Below are positions 5,652-7,171 of a stretch of 7,171 bases of DNA, piece by piece. The notes beneath the pieces are model-generated. The model saw only the letters and a program-made list of their open reading frames with translations. It ran no database searches and had not been told where the DNA came from. The stretch is from Lentisphaeria bacterium UBA1732 (GTDB lineage Bacteria; Verrucomicrobiota; Lentisphaeria; Victivallales; UBA1829). Position 1 is the first letter of the stretch, and each line of letters starts with the position of its first letter. The DNA is taken from positions 27,479-34,649 of the forward strand of contig DCIG01000006.1 of the NCBI GenBank assembly GCA_002315855.1, read 5' to 3'. Position numbers and translations under genes: made by a program.

Positions 5652-6434
5652 TTATTTTTTCCGCGTATCAAGGGAGGAATCGGAAAGAACCTGACGGAAC
5701 AGCTCAAGGGCTTTTTGAATGCGCCGTCCTGATTTTGCCGTCCCGTCGCGACGGCTGTTTGCGGCAGGATTCAGGATTCCGGTGGCATGATTCAGGTGGC
5801 AGAGGTATTTGCCGAGTTCGTCGGGATTGAGGAAAATCATCGGATTGCCCCGTGCCTCAAGCATCTTGTGAAGCGATAACCCCGCCGTGTGTCCATCGTT
5901 GAAACCATTGGTGAAACGGCGCACCAGCTCGGTTCGGTAAATCGCACAGTGGCTGCGCAGATAGCGGTCATCCGCATGGCGTTTTTTCCCGAACAGCAGG
6001 TGCAGATCGTCTTCGATTTTCTTCATGAATGTCTTGAAAGCGGAAACATGCTCCAGTTTCCAGCTCCCGACGCCTCCGATTTTTTCATCCGCCTGAATTT
6101 TGGAAAGGAGATATTCCAGCCAGCCGGGATTCGTTACGAACGTATCGGTGTGCATGACGAGCACAAATTCGGTCGTAACCTGCGCAAACGCCAAATCAAG
6201 GGCGCGGGCGTGCATGACGGGACCGGATTCACCTTCGAGCTCATGGCGTTCCATCAGCTCAATCCACTCCAAACTGCGCAGGTAATCCAGAGACTCATCC
6301 CGCGAATCATTGTCAATCGCAATAAAACGGGCAAGTCCGGGCGTCGTAAACCGGTTCAGCAGACGGAAACAGATTTTCGTCAAATCCGGAGTTTTGTAGT
6401 TCGGAATCAGAATCGTAACGAGTGGAGCATTCAT
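5652..6434 (-). CDS. Family 2 glycosyltransferase (GT-A fold)
   Basis: Transfers a sugar from a nucleotide-sugar donor to an unidentified acceptor, probably in cell-surface glycan synthesis; cytoplasmic or membrane-associated; 260 aa. The GT2 start is clear: VTILIPNYKT at residues 6-15, then FIAIDNDSRDES at 37-48 for nucleotide binding. GPVMHARALDLAF at 71-83 leads into LVMHTDTF (92-99), where HTD (95-97) takes the place of the DxD metal-binding motif. No membrane helix is visible, and the basic tail ends in RKK. The ATG at 6434-6432 gives the complete N-terminal strand, but no Shine-Dalgarno sequence is evident. The gene lies 18 bp after the stop of the C_GCAxxG_C_C gene, so it is probably co-transcribed and possibly coupled to it. 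Donor and acceptor cannot be told from the sequence. Confidence 0.85.
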   Translation of the reverse strand: MNAPLVTILIPNYKTPDLTKICFRLLNRFTTPGLARFIAIDNDSRDESLDYLRSLEWIELMERHELEGESGPVMHARALDLAFAQVTTEFVLVMHTDTFVTNPGWLEYLLSKIQADEKIGGVGSWKLEHVSAFKTFMKKIEDDLHLLFGKKRHADDRYLRSHCAIYRTELVRRFTNGFNDGHTAGLSLHKMLEARGNPMIFLNPDELGKYLCHLNHATGILNPAANSRRDGTAKSGRRIQKALELFRQVLSDSSLDTRKK

Positions 6435-6452
6435 ATCGGCAAAACGGAAAGG

Positions 6453-6896
6453 TTAAAGGAGTTCTTCTTCGGCAATCGCGGCGGCGCAGGCCACCAGGTC
6501 CGCACAAGGACGTTTCTTGTAATACTGCGGCGTGCGCGGCTCGGAAACGGGACTGTCGCTTTGCTTCGGGGGCAATCCAAGAAGTTCGCGGCAGACGATG
6601 GAACCATTTTCCGCACGGAAACGCTCCGCAAGTTTCTGTATGCGGGCGTAATCTGCATCTTTTGCCGCCTTGTCGGAAAGATCGGCATTTCCTTTCAGCA
6701 GACCGGCAGCCATGAACATGCCCGATACTGCACCGCAGACTTCGCGCATACGTCCCATGCCGCCGCCGAAACCGGATGCAAGACGGAGCGCAGTATCCTG
6801 GTCGATACCGCATTCTTTCGCAAATGCACAGAGCACCGCCTGCGCACAATTCGCGCCGCACTGAAAATAATTCCGTGCTTCTTCAGACTTACTCAT
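6453..6896 (-). CDS. C_GCAxxG_C_C family putative redox protein
   Basis: Small cytoplasmic protein of 147 aa from the C_GCAxxG_C_C family (TIGR01909 / PF09719), proposed to be redox-active through its conserved cysteines; no reaction is established. Family features in order: FQCGANCAQAVL at residues 11-22 with Cys13 and Cys17; ASGFGGGMGRMREVCGAVSG at 40-59 with Cys54; NGSIVCRELLGL at 97-108 with Cys102; and RTPQYYKKRPCADLV at 121-135 with Cys131. Additional Cys residues are 23, 29 and 137. The ATG at 6896-6894 is preceded by AAGG with seven bases between, which fits better than a TTG five codons upstream. It is the first gene of a minus-strand pair with the glycosyltransferase. Their link may be no more than shared transcription. 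Confidence 0.85.
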   Translation of the reverse strand: MSKSEEARNYFQCGANCAQAVLCAFAKECGIDQDTALRLASGFGGGMGRMREVCGAVSGMFMAAGLLKGNADLSDKAAKDADYARIQKLAERFRAENGSIVCRELLGLPPKQSDSPVSEPRTPQYYKKRPCADLVACAAAIAEEELL

Positions 6897-6952
6897 ATTT
6901 GAACCTTTCAAAATAATAAAAGAAAAACATGACTTTTGAAATCAGCTCTGTA

Positions 6953-6982
6953 TTAATATGCCATCCCATGGAAAAAAATCAA
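6953..6982 (-). promoter_or_regulatory. Promoter candidate for the redox-protein / glycosyltransferase pair
   Basis: On the minus strand TTGATT (6982-6977) and TATTAA (6958-6953) lie 18 bp apart, each four of six to the sigma-70 consensus. A start near 6945 would leave a leader of about 50 nt before the ATG at 6896. The -35 box coincides with one arm of the inverted repeat at 6977-7051. Confidence 0.33.
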
Positions 6983-7051
6983 GCCCCATTCCGAAGTTTA
7001 TCCGGAGAAAGAATCCGCGGAAAGCGAAACGATTGTCAAACGGGCTTGATT
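6972..7051 (-). terminator. Large stem-loop with T-run, read on the minus strand
   Basis: AATCAAGCCC (6977-6986) and GGGCTTGATT (7042-7051) are perfect 10-bp arms enclosing 55 bases that have further internal pairing potential (TCCG/CGGA at 6990-6993 and 7003-7006, and the palindrome TCCGCGGA at 7014-7021). On the minus strand the second arm runs into TTTTT (6976-6972), a terminator-like arrangement. It could end a transcript entering from the right or be the 3' part of a structured small RNA. Confidence 0.45.
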
Positions 7052-7095
7052 AGAAAAAAACTGTAACAACGCACCAAAAGGTCAATCAGCTCTAT

Positions 7096-7147
7096 AAAAA
7101 ACACTCGCCGATGCAATGGAACAAGCACAGGTGAGTGTTTTTTTTAT
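7096..7147. terminator. Bidirectional Rho-independent terminator
   Basis: Bases 7096-7109 pair with 7130-7143 over 14 bp with one G:U wobble, around a 20-base loop. The plus strand ends in eight T followed by ATTT (7138-7149); the minus strand ends in six T (7101-7096). No coding sequence adjoins on the plus strand to the left, so it most likely ends a minus-strand gene just beyond the right edge. The last bases to 7171 show no identifiable coding sequence. Confidence 0.7.
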
Positions 7148-7171
7148 TTAGAACATATCCCTAAATAGAAG

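Noticed and set aside
5889..6902. 337-codon open frame on the plus strand
   Set aside because: It is antisense to both the glycosyltransferase and the C_GCAxxG_C_C gene, each of which shows clear family motifs. The antisense product has no recognisable domain.

Overview
The window looks like chromosome of a Gram-negative, diderm bacterium of medium GC. It carries ExbB/TolQ and ExbD/TolR-type inner-membrane motor genes, and a large periplasmic protein whose C-terminal domain is of a kind I associate with Lentisphaerae, Planctomycetes and Verrucomicrobia. A Lentisphaerae or wider PVC-group origin is therefore a reasonable guess, but it is an inference and no marker gene is present. I see no rRNA, tRNA, CRISPR array, IS element or phage gene.

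Layout. (1) 1-577, minus strand: the first 192 codons of a sodium/proline symporter (putP), cut by the window edge. (2) 578-1038: a 461-bp divergent intergenic region with a good plus-strand promoter, a weaker minus-strand promoter for putP, a small palindrome, a minus-oriented terminator hairpin, a second long hairpin and a third hairpin close to the next gene. (3) 1039-5563, plus strand: a four-gene operon, exbD-like / 920-aa TolA-shaped protein / exbB-like / exbD-like, closed by a strong terminator at 5587-5632. (4) 5652-6896, minus strand: a family 2 glycosyltransferase and, upstream of it, a C_GCAxxG_C_C putative redox protein, convergent with the operon. (5) 6897-7171: non-coding, with a promoter candidate, a large inverted repeat and a bidirectional terminator.

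The main item of interest is the plus-strand operon. ExbB and two distinct ExbD paralogues would form a proton-motive-force-driven stator. The 920-aa protein encoded between them is built like TonB or TolA: a short cytoplasmic N-terminus, one transmembrane anchor, a long helical coiled-coil arm, Gln/Gly-rich flexible linkers and a C-terminal globular domain. That last domain is not a TonB or TolA C-terminus. It resembles the beta-sandwich, sugar-binding-like modules of PA14/GH2 type. The operon may encode a dedicated energised periplasmic machine with a lectin-like tip. This is inferred from architecture and gene order, not shown.
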